The translations under genes were made by a program, and so were the position numbers. Below, in pieces: positions 30,892 to 40,292 of a DNA stretch of 64,000 nt (position 1 is its first letter; each line of letters begins with the position of its first letter). The stretch is from Meconema thalassinum (taxonomy: Eukaryota > Arthropoda > Insecta > Orthoptera > Tettigoniidae), in contig OX336399.1 in assembly GCA_946902985.2 (NCBI GenBank), positions 164,654,911 through 164,718,910 of the forward strand, written 5' to 3'. The notes below the pieces were generated by a model. The model had not been told where the DNA came from, did not search any database, and saw nothing but the letters and a program-made list of their open reading frames with translations.

Positions 30892-32953
30892 TCGCCCTGT
30901 GTTGATCTCATAAGTCTACTTTCATTTTTTGCAAAAATCGAAAGTAGGCTAATAAAACAACAAAATCCACGTGGCAATCAGAAGTCATTGTCCACATAAG
31001 TATGTCCTCCTGTAGAACTGGTATACTCTACATACAATGTTTCAGCTTTCTCAAGCTCAAAATAACGTAAAAATAATAATGCATTTGGAATGGAAACGGG
31101 ATTTGGGACGAGACACATATATCAATTGTTTTGCGTGTTTATATACTTCACATTTTATTTATAGCCACAAGGCTATTATGTAAACGTCCTTGGCCTCTAT
31201 CATACAGTTGTCCGGGCCAGCTGCAATGCACCTGCATCGTCAAAGTGGACTCACCCCTCCGTTCAACCCTAGCATATGCGAGTTACATCAGAGCTTAGCT
31301 CTCCTTCAAAACACGTTAAATGTCCACATCTCAACTGAAATATTATCACGCAAATGTTTTAAATGCTCCATTCAAACACCAGTGGAATACTCCAATAATC
31401 CTAAATCATGTTTAATTGTTCAAACCACTTGTTTAATTAGCGTTGTTTAGAGTATAAAAACAAAACTCTTAATGTTAATAACAAAAGTTCATTAATTATT
31501 TATAACAATAATAAATTGTTTATAACAATGTCAAACGACAATTGAAAATTTTATACACGCCTCTATTAATCCCTTTCATTTCAAATTGTTTTACAAAGAT
31601 ATTTACATAATTATTTACGATATTAAATATTGTTTATATTATTTATACAAGAAATACATTAAACCACACGTTTATCCGGTTGATAATTACTCAAATTGTG
31701 TTGATATAATCGACCAATGAAGGTTAGTTATATTTAACTGTCAAATTCAGGTTTAATAAGGTTTAATAATTATTATTAATATTTGTGACGGTAACCTCCA
31801 TTCAAAATCTTCATCTCAAATTATTTAACACTCTTGTTAATTTTAACAGTATCTTCACATGAATAACTTTCAAAGAACCAGGACAATACATTCAGCGGAA
31901 AAATACTTCGCTCAAAACGCACAAAATTGCTCAACAATAGGCCCAGAATTCATCATATATCTTCATATATATGGCATCAAAATCTTCCAAATTACATACA
32001 AAACCCTCCACTCATAAATTCAACAACTTCATTTATTACTGTGGGAACCTCCTTCATTATTCAAGGGCATTATTCATCAGCGACTTTTACAGGTCCACTG
32101 AACTAACGATTATACATCCATTGTTCCTCTTCAAAAATTCTTATATTCATCAATTGTATTAATGACTGTTATTATTTAACCTTCGTGGGTTTCATTCATG
32201 AATCGATATGAAGTAAAAATTTGCCAATCACAAATAAATTTAATAGCAAATACGATTAGACACTCCTCACTGGTCTATCAAAATTGAGATTAATATCTTC
32301 AAAGTAACGCAGTATAAAAATACTATCTTCAATCAGAGTTCATCTAAACTGCACAAATAGTCGAATAGAATACAATTAGATTGTGGAATACAAACATTAT
32401 TGTTCCAATCTAGAATTGAGAAAAATTCCTATCAAAGTTCATTACTATAGTGTATTCAATAAATCGTATTCAAAGTTCATTTCATAAAATTGCCTATAAT
32501 GCCATGATAAATGTCTATGTTGCAATCATGTTCATAAAACGACTAGTATTTCAAAGATCGTCGATAACGTAATAGATTTTAACGCTCTAAAATCATTTAA
32601 TCATTCTTCTTTCTTGAGGATGACAGAAAATTGGTCAAAGTAATTTACTGAATAGAATTACTTTAATAAAATTGACACGCTGTCTGAATTCAAATCTGCC
32701 ATAGCAAATCGTTAACTTTACAGTCAAATCGTGACTCCAAAAATATGCAAATTACTGAAAGAATCTAAATTATCAGTCTCAACTGATCCAAAATTCTTTA
32801 AGTATGCCAATGACATAATAATGTCTCAAAAAATCGTAGAAAAAGGCATAAATCATCGAAGTGTACTGAGTACAGAAATGTCAAGCCAGAACATGGGGCA
32901 AAAGATAGGACAAAAAATATGGGAAAATGGTTGCTCAGATATCGCTACATGAC

Positions 32954-33340
32954 TCAAATAATACAAGAAACGTTCACGACTACCTTATCTGTTGATTGAA
33001 GTTCTAGAGGAAAGTTTTCAAAGAAAACTGCTGTTGGTTCCATTTCACCAGCGTAAAGATGTGCTCCGACCTCGAACCTGGAATCAGCGTCCTCGGAGAA
33101 TCGAACCGCTTCCTTCTCCGGAAATTGCACTGCTCCATGTATACGAAAGACATCCTTCTGGCAAAACTCTTCTTTATGAGCCGGGTCCACCCTGGCCTCT
33201 CTTGAAAGTTCCCTGAAGTTCCAGTCGTAATTCGCCATGAAGTTTATTGCAGTTATTTCCGCAGAAATATTCATAATCGTGGAGTATGAAAATATTTCCA
33301 CTGTCATCTGATATAATTCAGCGATGGATTCACGATGCAT
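32954..33340 (-). CDS. LTR ORF C, 5' LTR copy
   Basis: Same 128-residue frame as in the left LTR, with a single visible amino-acid difference (MANYDWNF here, MANYEWNF there). It is open and starts at ATG. Conservation reflects the recent LTR duplication and is not by itself evidence of selection. Confidence 0.45.
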   Translation of the reverse strand: MHRESIAELYQMTVEIFSYSTIMNISAEITAINFMANYDWNFRELSREARVDPAHKEEFCQKDVFRIHGAVQFPEKEAVRFSEDADSRFEVGAHLYAGEMEPTAVFFENFPLELQSTDKVVVNVSCII

Positions 33341-33448
33341 GAGTGTAGTTGGATGTTCACTACATGCTCGCTTTTGTAGAATGACGATTAACGAAGTTCC
33401 ATGCTGTTACTTCACTCCATCGATATATGTCCCAATTGCATTAAAGCC

Positions 33449-33865
33449 TTAGCCTTCCATCTCAACTTCTGTTATAATCATTGAAAGCACTGCCAGACTA
33501 TAATGTTCCATAGTAGAATGTATCGTTGTGTTACCAAACGTATGCTCCAATATCACGGTTGCGATATACGTGTCAGCCGTAGTGTATACTGTGGAATTTT
33601 AAAAGTGCTTCTCAGGTGGCGAGAAAATCACTTTTGTCTGCAGCCTTAAAATGTCAATATCATTCAAAGTATAACTGTGAAATTGTTCAAATCTTCTACA
33701 CACCTCAATGTTGTACTGCCCAATTGAATTATAATAAAGGCAGAAGTTAACTCTGTATATCTTATCTGGTAGAAACGTTAATGTGAGCGTTACAACTTCA
33801 CCTAGTTTCGAACAGCGTAAAATGGAACTGCTCCGTGTTCGTTCGATGCGCCGGGCTTTAACCAC
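33449..33865 (-). pseudogene. LTR ORF B, 5' LTR copy (stop after KHF)
   Basis: Here the 5' part of ORF B is open (LTLTFLPDKIYRVNFCLYYN) and the frame stops at 33599 after SPPEKHF because of one base change. The left LTR has the opposite pattern. The common ancestor therefore had neither stop and carried a longer frame. Confidence 0.45.
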
Positions 33866-33995
33866 ACGCTAAAGACAACTTGCTTCACTTATTCACTCGA
33901 CAATGACTATCTGACATCAGAAATATATATGCGGTATCAGCGGTATGAGAGATATGAGAGATCCTCTAGCCTGTGCACGACCTTTTATCAACTTC

Positions 33996-34325
33996 TTAAG
34001 GGGCGTATGCATCCCTTCCATAGCCTGTTGCTCCGTCATTGCTAGAAGTTTTAACTTTGGCTATACTTGACGGATTCTCAAATTTCAAAAACTCAAAATT
34101 AATTTCTTCAAAATTCCAAATCAATGCCATAACTGAAAATAGTTTTCCACAAATCTGCATGCCAAAAGTAATTAAATATCGTAGTTTCAGCAATCTCCGT
34201 CTTCCTTCCAAACTATCGTTCATTGGTTCGAGTCTCTCCTCCAATAGCGTAACTTCTTCCTTAGCACAATACCTTGTTTCCTGCGACTGCGTCGTAAATC
34301 TCAGATCTTTCTCGAACAAAATCAT
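33996..34325 (-). CDS. LTR ORF A, 5' LTR copy
   Basis: Identical in translation to the frame at 24676-25005, ATG start, 109 residues. In this LTR it would be read from a promoter located in the first 160 bp of the LTR. Confidence 0.4.
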   Translation of the reverse strand: MILFEKDLRFTTQSQETRYCAKEEVTLLEERLEPMNDSLEGRRRLLKLRYLITFGMQICGKLFSVMALIWNFEEINFEFLKFENPSSIAKVKTSSNDGATGYGRDAYAP

Positions 34326-34487
34326 GACGTCACCAAGAATCTCAGCTCAACCAGCCTACTTGCATGAATTCTACGTCATCCGTGCCTACGTCATGAATAT
34401 ACACGTCACAACTATGACATTCATAACTTTATTCATATTTGCCAATACAGCCATCGTGGTCTCAATATAATTCAATTTACGGGGGCA

Positions 34488-34716
34488 GTACCATCCCGGC
34501 ATTTGCCCGATGACGAAGTGGGAAACCACGGAAAACCACATCGAGGATGGCTGAGGTGGGAATCGAACCCCCTCTACTCATTTGGATCACCCGAGGCTGA
34601 GTAGACCCCGTTCCAGTCCTCATACCACTTTTCAAATGTCGTGGCAGAGCCGGGAATCGAACCCAGGACCTCCGGGGCGACAGCTAACCATGCTGACCGC
34701 TACGCTACGGAGGCGA
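34488..34716 (-). mobile_element. SINE family B, part right of LTR element
   Basis: Reading the minus strand, the tRNA-like head begins CGCCTCCGTAGCGTAGCGGT with A box TAGCGGTCAGCATGG and B box GGGTTCGATTCCCGG, then a body containing GGTTTTCCGTGGTTTCCCAC. It breaks at GTACCATCCCGGCATTTGCC, where the LTR element entered. It is the best-preserved family-B head in the window. Confidence 0.85.
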
Positions 34717-34861
34717 CTACAGTATATACTAAAATCTTGTGTATTATGTTCGCAGATGTAAAGCAAATGAACCTGGATTAGTAATCCAGGCGACCAACGG
34801 AAGGTTAAGAATCATACCAATGGTTGATCTCGGGTTGATCTATAAAGACCTAATTATACAA

Positions 34862-35245
34862 CGGAAGTGTACTAGCTGGCAGTGGTGGAAAACGGAAGTG
34901 TGTACTGCCCGATCGATTAATCGAACGGAAGTGTACTAGCTGCCAGTGGTGGAAAACGGAAGTATGCAGTGCCCGCTCGATCGATCGAACGGACGTGTAC
35001 TAGCTGGCAGTGGTGGAAAACGGAAGCATGCACTTCCCGCTCGATCGATCGAACGGAAGTGTACTAGCTGGCAGTGGTGGAAAACGGAAGTATGCACTGC
35101 CCGCTCGATTAATCGAACGGAAGTGTACTAGCTGGCAGTGGTGGAAAACGTAAGTATGCACTGCCCGCTCAATCGATCGAACGGAAGTGTACTAGCTGGC
35201 AGTGGTGGAAACCAGAAGTATGCACTGCCCGCTCGATCGATCAAT
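34862..35245 (+). repeat. Minisatellite, 64-bp unit, six copies
   Basis: Units start CGGAAGTGTACTAGCTGGCA at 34862, 34926, 34990, 35054, 35118 and 35182, exactly 64 bp apart. Each ends in a self-complementary stretch such as CGATCGATCGA or CGATTAATCGA. A 64-bp period shifts frame every unit, so the open frames across it are accidental. Confidence 0.93.
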
Positions 35246-35734
35246 CCAGCGAGCAGTGGTAAGACCCAGCTGTCAGTGGTACGAGAAACAATGAGCGCGC
35301 GGTGTCGTACTCTCCGCCATGTGGAATGTATAGGACATACTGAACGGTAAACACTCATGCGAACTCTGGTGTCAAGTGATTGAAACAAATGGCATGGTAC
35401 ATGTTCGAAGTCTTCGTATCAGTATTTAAATGGTAAAATGCCTTAATATCAAACATTGTAAGTAGTCGGCATTGCCGGTATTATGTTTCTTCACAATGGC
35501 TATTCAAATATTAACTCACATAACGGTAATGCAGTCATCAATATAATATAATCGTTGTGGTTATACGAGAATTGAGCAAGCCTTCGTGAACTATTGCTGA
35601 ATACATTCTCTTTACTCACAAGAGGGCCTATTCATAAGACATTTCTCAATTTCACGGAGGAACATTATCGAAACAAGCAAAATATAAATGAAACTTAATT
35701 CCGTAATGCAGTATTATTGGAACGTGGAAATAAG

Positions 35735-35850
35735 CCACCATCTTGTGCACAGAATTTGCGTAGTCGAAATAGCTGTGGGGATAGTGCTTATACTGTGTAT
35801 CTAGAGATCTTGGGTTCGAATCCCGGACGGGGTAGATATTATTGCTACCA
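35735..35850 (+). mobile_element. tRNA-like SINE head, fragment
   Basis: A B box CTTGGGTTCGAATCCCGG lies at about 35810-35827, with an A-box-like TGCGTAGTCGAAATAGCTGTG upstream at 35757. Body and boundaries are unclear. Confidence 0.45.
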
Positions 35851-36265
35851 GATTATCATTTTAAACGATATTTATCATATCAATATGACTCATTTTAACA
35901 GAATCCATATGAAATTACGTGTTGGTCTGTGAATCAAGAGGACCTGTTTATAAGGATTTTTAAGGTTATGAGCGGTGTCGCGTCTATTAATCTAGTTGAT
36001 CCATATCGTATCCTTTATTTAGGCTAGTGCTGGTGGAAGCTACCAATCATCTAATAAAATGAGTTCTGTATTATAAACTACAATATCTGTAAATCACTCC
36101 CTTTTACAATAGATTAATATGTGTGCCAATAATAGTAAAAAATACCGGTGTATCAACAATTTCACGTGAGGTTTCTTCTATGTCAGATGTTACACATCAT
36201 ATGCGACTACTGCAAGGCTCGTTTTTTAATCTATTTAATACGCCTTGTCAATACTTTATATATGA

Positions 36266-36599
36266 AAATGAAAATCCACAGCCTGCTTCCAGTCGCCGAC
36301 CGGGTCAGGAATGGAATGAATGAAGCCCCCCATCTAGCGGCGAGGATATGAACTGTGCCGGCCGCCGAGGCCTGACGCACTCCTCTGGGGCAATGATTTG
36401 ATGAATGACAGATGAAATGAAATGATAGTGGAGAGTGTTGCTGGAATGAAATTTTGACAGGGAAAACCGGAGTACCCGGAGAAAAACCTGTCTGCCTCCG
36501 TTTTGTCCAGCACAGATCTCACATGGAGTGACCGGGATTTGAACCACGAACCCAGCGGTGAGAGACCGGCATGCTGCCGCCTTAGCCACGGAGGCCTTC
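36266..36599 (-). mobile_element. tRNA-derived SINE, family A, copy 2
   Basis: It aligns with 6942-7255 over its length; the head has B box GGTTCAAATCCCGG. A perfect 13-bp duplication ACTTTATATATGA flanks it (36253-36265 and 36600-36612). It has a roughly 20-bp insertion relative to copy 1 (GATGAAATGAAATGATAGTG region, near 36410). Confidence 0.92.
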
Positions 36600-36614
36600 A
36601 CTTTATATATGATG

Positions 36615-36617
<3 letters not shown>

Positions 36618-36650
<33 letters not shown>

Positions 36651-36651
36651 T
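36618..36651. repeat. ATT microsatellite
   Basis: About eleven ATT units. Confidence 0.85.
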
Positions 36652-36689
36652 GAACGTACATTTTTCGTTATCCCTTGATATCTTCTTCA

Positions 36690-37305
36690 GCGATTAACAT
36701 CTCTACACAGTATAAAACAAAGTTCCAGATTCTTGGATGTAACGGGTAATCTCGAGAACCACTGGATGGATTTTGATACGGGTTTCACCATTCTGTAAAG
36801 GATTTCTCAAGGAAGGTTTCTGTAGAAAAACATTCATTTATGACCAAAAGAAGCGGAGCAGTAACGATTTCAGTGAATCGAGTCGAAGAAAAACCTACTG
36901 TGTGTGCGCCTTTTAAGCTTACGCTGGGTAAACCGTTAAAAATATTTATAGGCTATACAATGAGTGTAAGAATTGTTCAGCATGGAAATTTCTACAAAAA
37001 GACCTCGACATCATATCTCTATCATTAATAAATACGTGTTTTTTACGTTTTCATTTCTTCCAACAATCTTCATTCAATGGAAATTTAAATTACTAGCTTC
37101 GGAGCGAGTTTACGAGCTAGCGAGCGAGTCTATCACCCGTGCTTTGGCCAGCATCAAACTGTCGAGTCGTGTCGAGTTGACTTCAGAGAAGAGGATATGT
37201 GTTTGGAGATTCACTGTCCCCCTCGGCTTTTCTGAATTGCGTATTTCAACCTTACGCTGGGTAAACCATTAAAGATACCAGGCGAAGCCGGGGCGGGTTG
37301 CTAGT
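36690..37305 (-). repeat. Interspersed repeat family X, copy 2
   Basis: It reads in reverse relative to 3421-4345 and ends at AGCCGGGGCGGGTTGCTAGT (about 37285-37305), the complement of the CTAGCAACCCGCCCCGGCTT terminus. The blocks CTCGAGAACCACTGGATGGA and GTAAGAATTGTTCAGCATGG are present. No coding capacity. Confidence 0.7.
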
Positions 37306-37451
37306 TACTAAAATAAAATAAAATGGACATCCTTAAAATAATTTGATTAAATAAAAGTTCCAAATACATAAATAACAAAATTTCAAAAACACTTTGAATA
37401 TGTTTCTAAACTCTGCCATTGGAATTGTGATGGATTCGATGTGTCCATTTA

Positions 37452-38122
37452 CAGGGTGTCAGGGAATGTTCTCCGCAGTGCCTAGGCACTGCTACGTTAA
37501 GTGAGAGCCGGAGTTAAGTTGGCAGCACGGTTGCTGCTGACAGCTTGTGTTAAAACAAAACAAACAACAAACAGTCCACTTAGAGATTCCTGTTTCTTGA
37601 GCTAATTTGCGTATTGATTTACTTGGACTTCGCAGCATTATATCGGAAATTTCATCAAGTTTTTCGTCTGTTAACAGCGTAGGCCTGCCTGTTCCTGGTA
37701 CATCGTAAACTGAGCCAGTCACACGAAATTTACTTATAAAATCCCGAACGGTATCCCGGCTTGGGCACTTTGAATTAGGAAACCGCACCTGAAATTTTAG
37801 TTTTACATTTTCTGTAAACCGATCGCCTTCACGAAAAACGCATTCCACCAAAAACGCTCTCTCTTCAGTAGTAAACATTACCGCCTGGATCCTGTTGCAC
37901 TATTCCAATAATCTAATCGCTCCCTTACTGCATTCACACTGACACTTTCCACAGCACAGCATAGCACAGCTCACACGTGTGTTCTGATATCCTGTCGGCC
38001 TTGGAGAAGACAAGCTAGTACCTGGCTGTCGGCGAGTGAGCGAAAGGTCAGCCAACTTAACTCCGGCTCTCACCTAACGTAGCTGTGCCTAGGCACTGCA
38101 GAGAACATTCCCTAACGCACTG
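37452..38122. mobile_element. Internally deleted mariner-like element, 72-bp TIRs
   Basis: Terminal inverted repeats of 72 bp with six mismatches start CAGGGTGTCAGGGAATGTTC on the left and, complemented, CAGTGCGTTAGGGAATGTTC on the right. A TA dinucleotide flanks both ends (37450-37451 and 38123-38124), as for Tc1/mariner insertion. The interior retains only the transposase N-terminal domain. Confidence 0.9.
37492..37878 (-). pseudogene. Mariner-like transposase, N-terminal HTH only
   Basis: The frame starts MFTTEERAFLVECVFREGDR and includes FPNSKCPSRDTVRDFISKFR, then GSVYDVPGTGRPTLLTDEKL and RSPSKSIRKLAQETGISKWT, the two helix-turn-helix modules and GRP linker of a Tc1/mariner transposase. 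After ISKWTV the sequence runs straight into the left terminal repeat, so the catalytic DDE/D domain is gone. The remaining DNA-binding part could in principle compete with a full transposase; that is speculation. Confidence 0.85.
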
Positions 38123-38179
38123 TAGTACACATTGATAGGTGGAATTGAGATTTCTTCCTTCGACATCTGCCAAATTCAA

Positions 38180-38702
38180 AGCCTTATTTGCTGGCTTATT
38201 TTCGCTGTAGTTGTTTGGATAGCTTCACAATATATATACAGGTTGTATCACAATGAATATCGGTCTTTGTAGTATTTATTACAGCTAACTTAAATAATAC
38301 GTCAAATGAAAGAGCGACTCTTAACAGTTTGTCCTATAAGAGTTCAATGTGAGCACCATTCGTCACACGGCACACATCGAGTCGATAGCCGAGTTCGTCC
38401 CAAACCTTCTTCAGTGTATCTGGAGTAATTGTTGCAACAACTGCTTCAGTCCTGTTTCTTAAGTCGGTTAGGTCATCTGGTAGCGGAGGTACATACACAT
38501 GATCCTTTACGAAACCCCAAAGGTAAAAATCACATGGAGTCAGATCGGTTGAACGTGGAGGCCATGCGAAACAAGCTCTGATATCCGGAACGTAGAGTAT
38601 ATCTATTTTGTGAAGCTATCCAAACAACTGCAGCGAAAATAAGCCAGCAAATAAGGCTTGCTCTGTGTCTCTGGAGTAATTGTTGCAACAGCTGCTTCAG
38701 TC
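38180..38702. repeat. Inverted and direct repeats around mariner fragment
   Basis: CCTTATTTGCTGGCTTATTT (from 38183) is repeated in complement ending near 38660. TCTGGAGTAATTGTTGCAAC occurs at 38420 and again at 38669. A fold-back rearrangement of one transposon is the simplest reading. Confidence 0.7.
38334..38570 (-). pseudogene. Mariner-like transposase, C-terminal fragment
   Basis: Without any start codon the minus strand reads WPPRSTDLTPCDFYLWGFVK, DHVYVPPLPDDLTDLRNR and ends CRVTNGAHIELL, TAG at 38334. The 'RS.DL.PCD.YLWG' block contains the last catalytic acidic residue of mariner-type transposases. No upstream domains remain. Inverted repeats of about 50 bp surround it (38180-38230 and 38610-38661). 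Confidence 0.85.
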
Positions 38703-38704
38703 AA

Positions 38705-39779
38705 AAATTAAGTTTCATGCCAATGATTAATCTACAGTATATGAACCTATCTAGAATAATGACGAAATTAAGTTGGTAATATCGAAATGTCTAATTACAT
38801 CGAAATATACCTGGTATAATGTAGCCTAATAGAGCACTACAGTTGGCAGCCCTGGTAACAGATTATATTCTTAGTTCCATCTCTTAAGGTACAGAATACA
38901 ACATTTGGTTGAAGTCCAATGGACGTTACATGCAGTTAGACATTGGATCTATCATCACGCGTAAAAGGATGTTGGCACAATGTCATGCGTGTGCTGGTCA
39001 GAAATAATCTGAAATATTATATCTTATTGTGCCAATTTTGGATGAAATCCATTTGTTAGTAGAGAAGTTACATGTGTTTTAAAATTGGACCTATCAGCAG
39101 GTATAGAATCATGTTGGCAGCAATGACTTATATTAATCACTCCAAATTAATCTAGAATGTCAGGTGCTATACGTGTGCAAAGTATAGAGCTGTTGGCTTA
39201 CATACTTTCTGATATATTGATATTAGGGTAAAATATAGGCAGCATTTATTAACAGTTGGCAGCCCTGGTGGCTCTTAAGAATACGCTCAGTCATATCTGT
39301 TTATGTACACACATTACATACAAAATTTGGTTGAAATCCAATTGATAGTGTAGAAGTCATATGCATTTAAAAATTGGACCTATCAGAAGGCTTAAAATTA
39401 TTTTGGCAACACTGTCATGAATGGCCTCCGGGAAATTAAACTGAAATAGTATTATCTACATGTGTGCCAATTTTGGAGTAGCTCCCATGCATACCTTCTA
39501 AGATATCCAACATGGAGCTCAAATTTCTAGTGCGTTTTTTCAGCAGTTGGTAGCACTGACACAATTTTAAAATATGGGCTTGAGATATTCCGGTATACAT
39601 CTTTACTCATACTAAATTTGGTTTCGATTTCTGCAGCCGTTTAGGAGTTGATAGGGACACACACACACACACAGCTAGACAGACAGACAGACAGAAGGAC
39701 AGACAGACACACATTTTCCCGGATCGATCTCATAGGCCTACTTTTTCCTCATTTTTGCAAAATGTGAAAAGTAGGCTAA
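38705..39779 (+). mobile_element. Non-autonomous Helitron-like element, copy 4
   Basis: It is colinear with 8045-9110 (CATGCCAAT, CTAGAATAATGAC, GTTGGCAGCCCTGGT, AGATATCCAACATGGAGCTC). It ends with a GACA microsatellite, TTTTCCCGGATCGATCTCAT, the hairpin and GGCTAA at 39779. The left end is damaged. Confidence 0.65.
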
Positions 39780-39789
39780 AACTCTCAAT

Positions 39790-40200
39790 TTCCCCTATTC
39801 CCTCTATCCCTGTATGCTTCATAAGGACTTCATCATTCCGTGTTGTTGTATGAATGACTCCTTGTGTTTCACTCGAACTAATGTTATCCTCTTGTGTCAA
39901 GCGGGTTGTATTTTCCCCCTTGCTCCTGTAGTCATCATGCTACAGGATCTACTACTATTTGCTGCCGGGAAAGGCGTGACTTGCACAGTTACGACATCAG
40001 AAACCAATAAGGAGAGAGTTCATTCATCATTTTCAAATGTTTCATTATTGGCATTCCATCACCAGCTGCCACACGGTGAACTTCATAAAGCACGCATTGT
40101 GGCTTTATCGCAGGCAGCTTTGTCCTAATATCTGAAGGTTTCACAACATTGTACACAATGGCGCTGGTTTGCGCGCACGTGAGGAAGACTTCCCACTTGT
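39790..40200. other. Nothing recognised
   Basis: Moderately GC-balanced sequence with short open frames but no motif, repeat or codon pattern that I would call coding. Confidence 0.35.
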
Positions 40201-40203
40201 ACT

Positions 40204-40205
40204 GC

Positions 40206-40252
<47 letters not shown>

Positions 40253-40274
40253 TGTTTATTTATTTATTTATTCT
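40204..40274. repeat. TTTC and TTTA microsatellite
   Basis: About eleven TTTC units then TTTA units. On the minus strand these are the A-rich 3' tail of the LINE that begins at 40293. Confidence 0.9.
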
Positions 40275-40292
40275 TCTTCTTTTCGTTTGGGC

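Larger units (their letters stand above)
28778..30952 (+). mobile_element. Helitron-like element, copy 3, exact boundaries
   Basis: Comparison with the empty site in the other LTR gives an insert of 2175 bp between A and T with no target duplication, as Helitrons do. The 3' end has the hairpin CTACTTTC / GAAAGTAG and terminal GGCTAA. A 12-bp inverted copy, TAGCCTACTTTC, lies at 28801-28812, 23 bp inside the left end. This subterminal repeat, an internal microsatellite and a 3' hairpin resemble DINE/HINE-type non-autonomous elements. The left end CAAGATG lacks the usual TC. No helicase or Rep frame. Confidence 0.88.
21268..34487 (-). mobile_element. Gag-only LTR retrotransposon with 3.9-kb LTRs
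   Basis: Two direct repeats beginning TG and ending CA (21268-25167; 28422-34487 with a nested insertion) bound a 3254-bp interior. GTAC is duplicated at 21264-21267 and 34488-34491. Orientation is minus: gag reads leftward, a purine tract abuts the left LTR, and a primer-site-like TTGGCGACCC follows the right LTR. Without the nested Helitron the LTRs are 3900 and 3891 bp, differing by one 9-bp repeat copy and about 14 substitutions that I counted by eye, so insertion is recent. No protease, RT, RNase H or integrase is present, so mobility would need enzymes supplied in trans. A Gypsy-like origin is suggested by the 4-bp duplication and the gag type, but not proven. Confidence 0.93.
28422..34487 (-). 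repeat. 5' LTR, interrupted by a Helitron-like element
   Basis: The LTR lies at 28422-28777 and 30953-34487, together 3891 bp. Compared with the 3' LTR it lacks one copy of a 9-bp repeat (GAGATATGA, near 33955) and has about 14 substitutions. The promoter for gag should be in this copy. The nested insertion lies near the leader side of the LTR, so it may disturb the transcribed R/U5 portion. Confidence 0.93.

Noticed and set aside
30632..30913. Frame with His-Thr repeats
   Set aside because: It is a translation of the CA microsatellite in the Helitron.
28778..30952. DNA transposon with 12-bp terminal repeats
   Set aside because: The inverted TAGCCTACTTTC lies 23 bp inside the true left end deduced from the empty site, and no target duplication exists. 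This fits a Helitron-type element with a subterminal repeat.
21268..34487. Segmental duplication instead of LTRs
   Set aside because: TG...CA ends, GTAC duplication, purine tract and gag between the repeats all fit LTR retrotransposition better.
34862..35245. CRISPR-like array
   Set aside because: The 64-bp units are contiguous with no variable spacers and the context is an insect genome; it is a minisatellite.
34739..35388. Open frames over the 64-bp array
   Set aside because: The period is not a multiple of three and the frames only reflect missing stops in the repeats.
39814..40128. 104-residue open frame as a host gene
   Set aside because: No recognisable domain, no splice context and no conservation within the window; length is within chance expectation.
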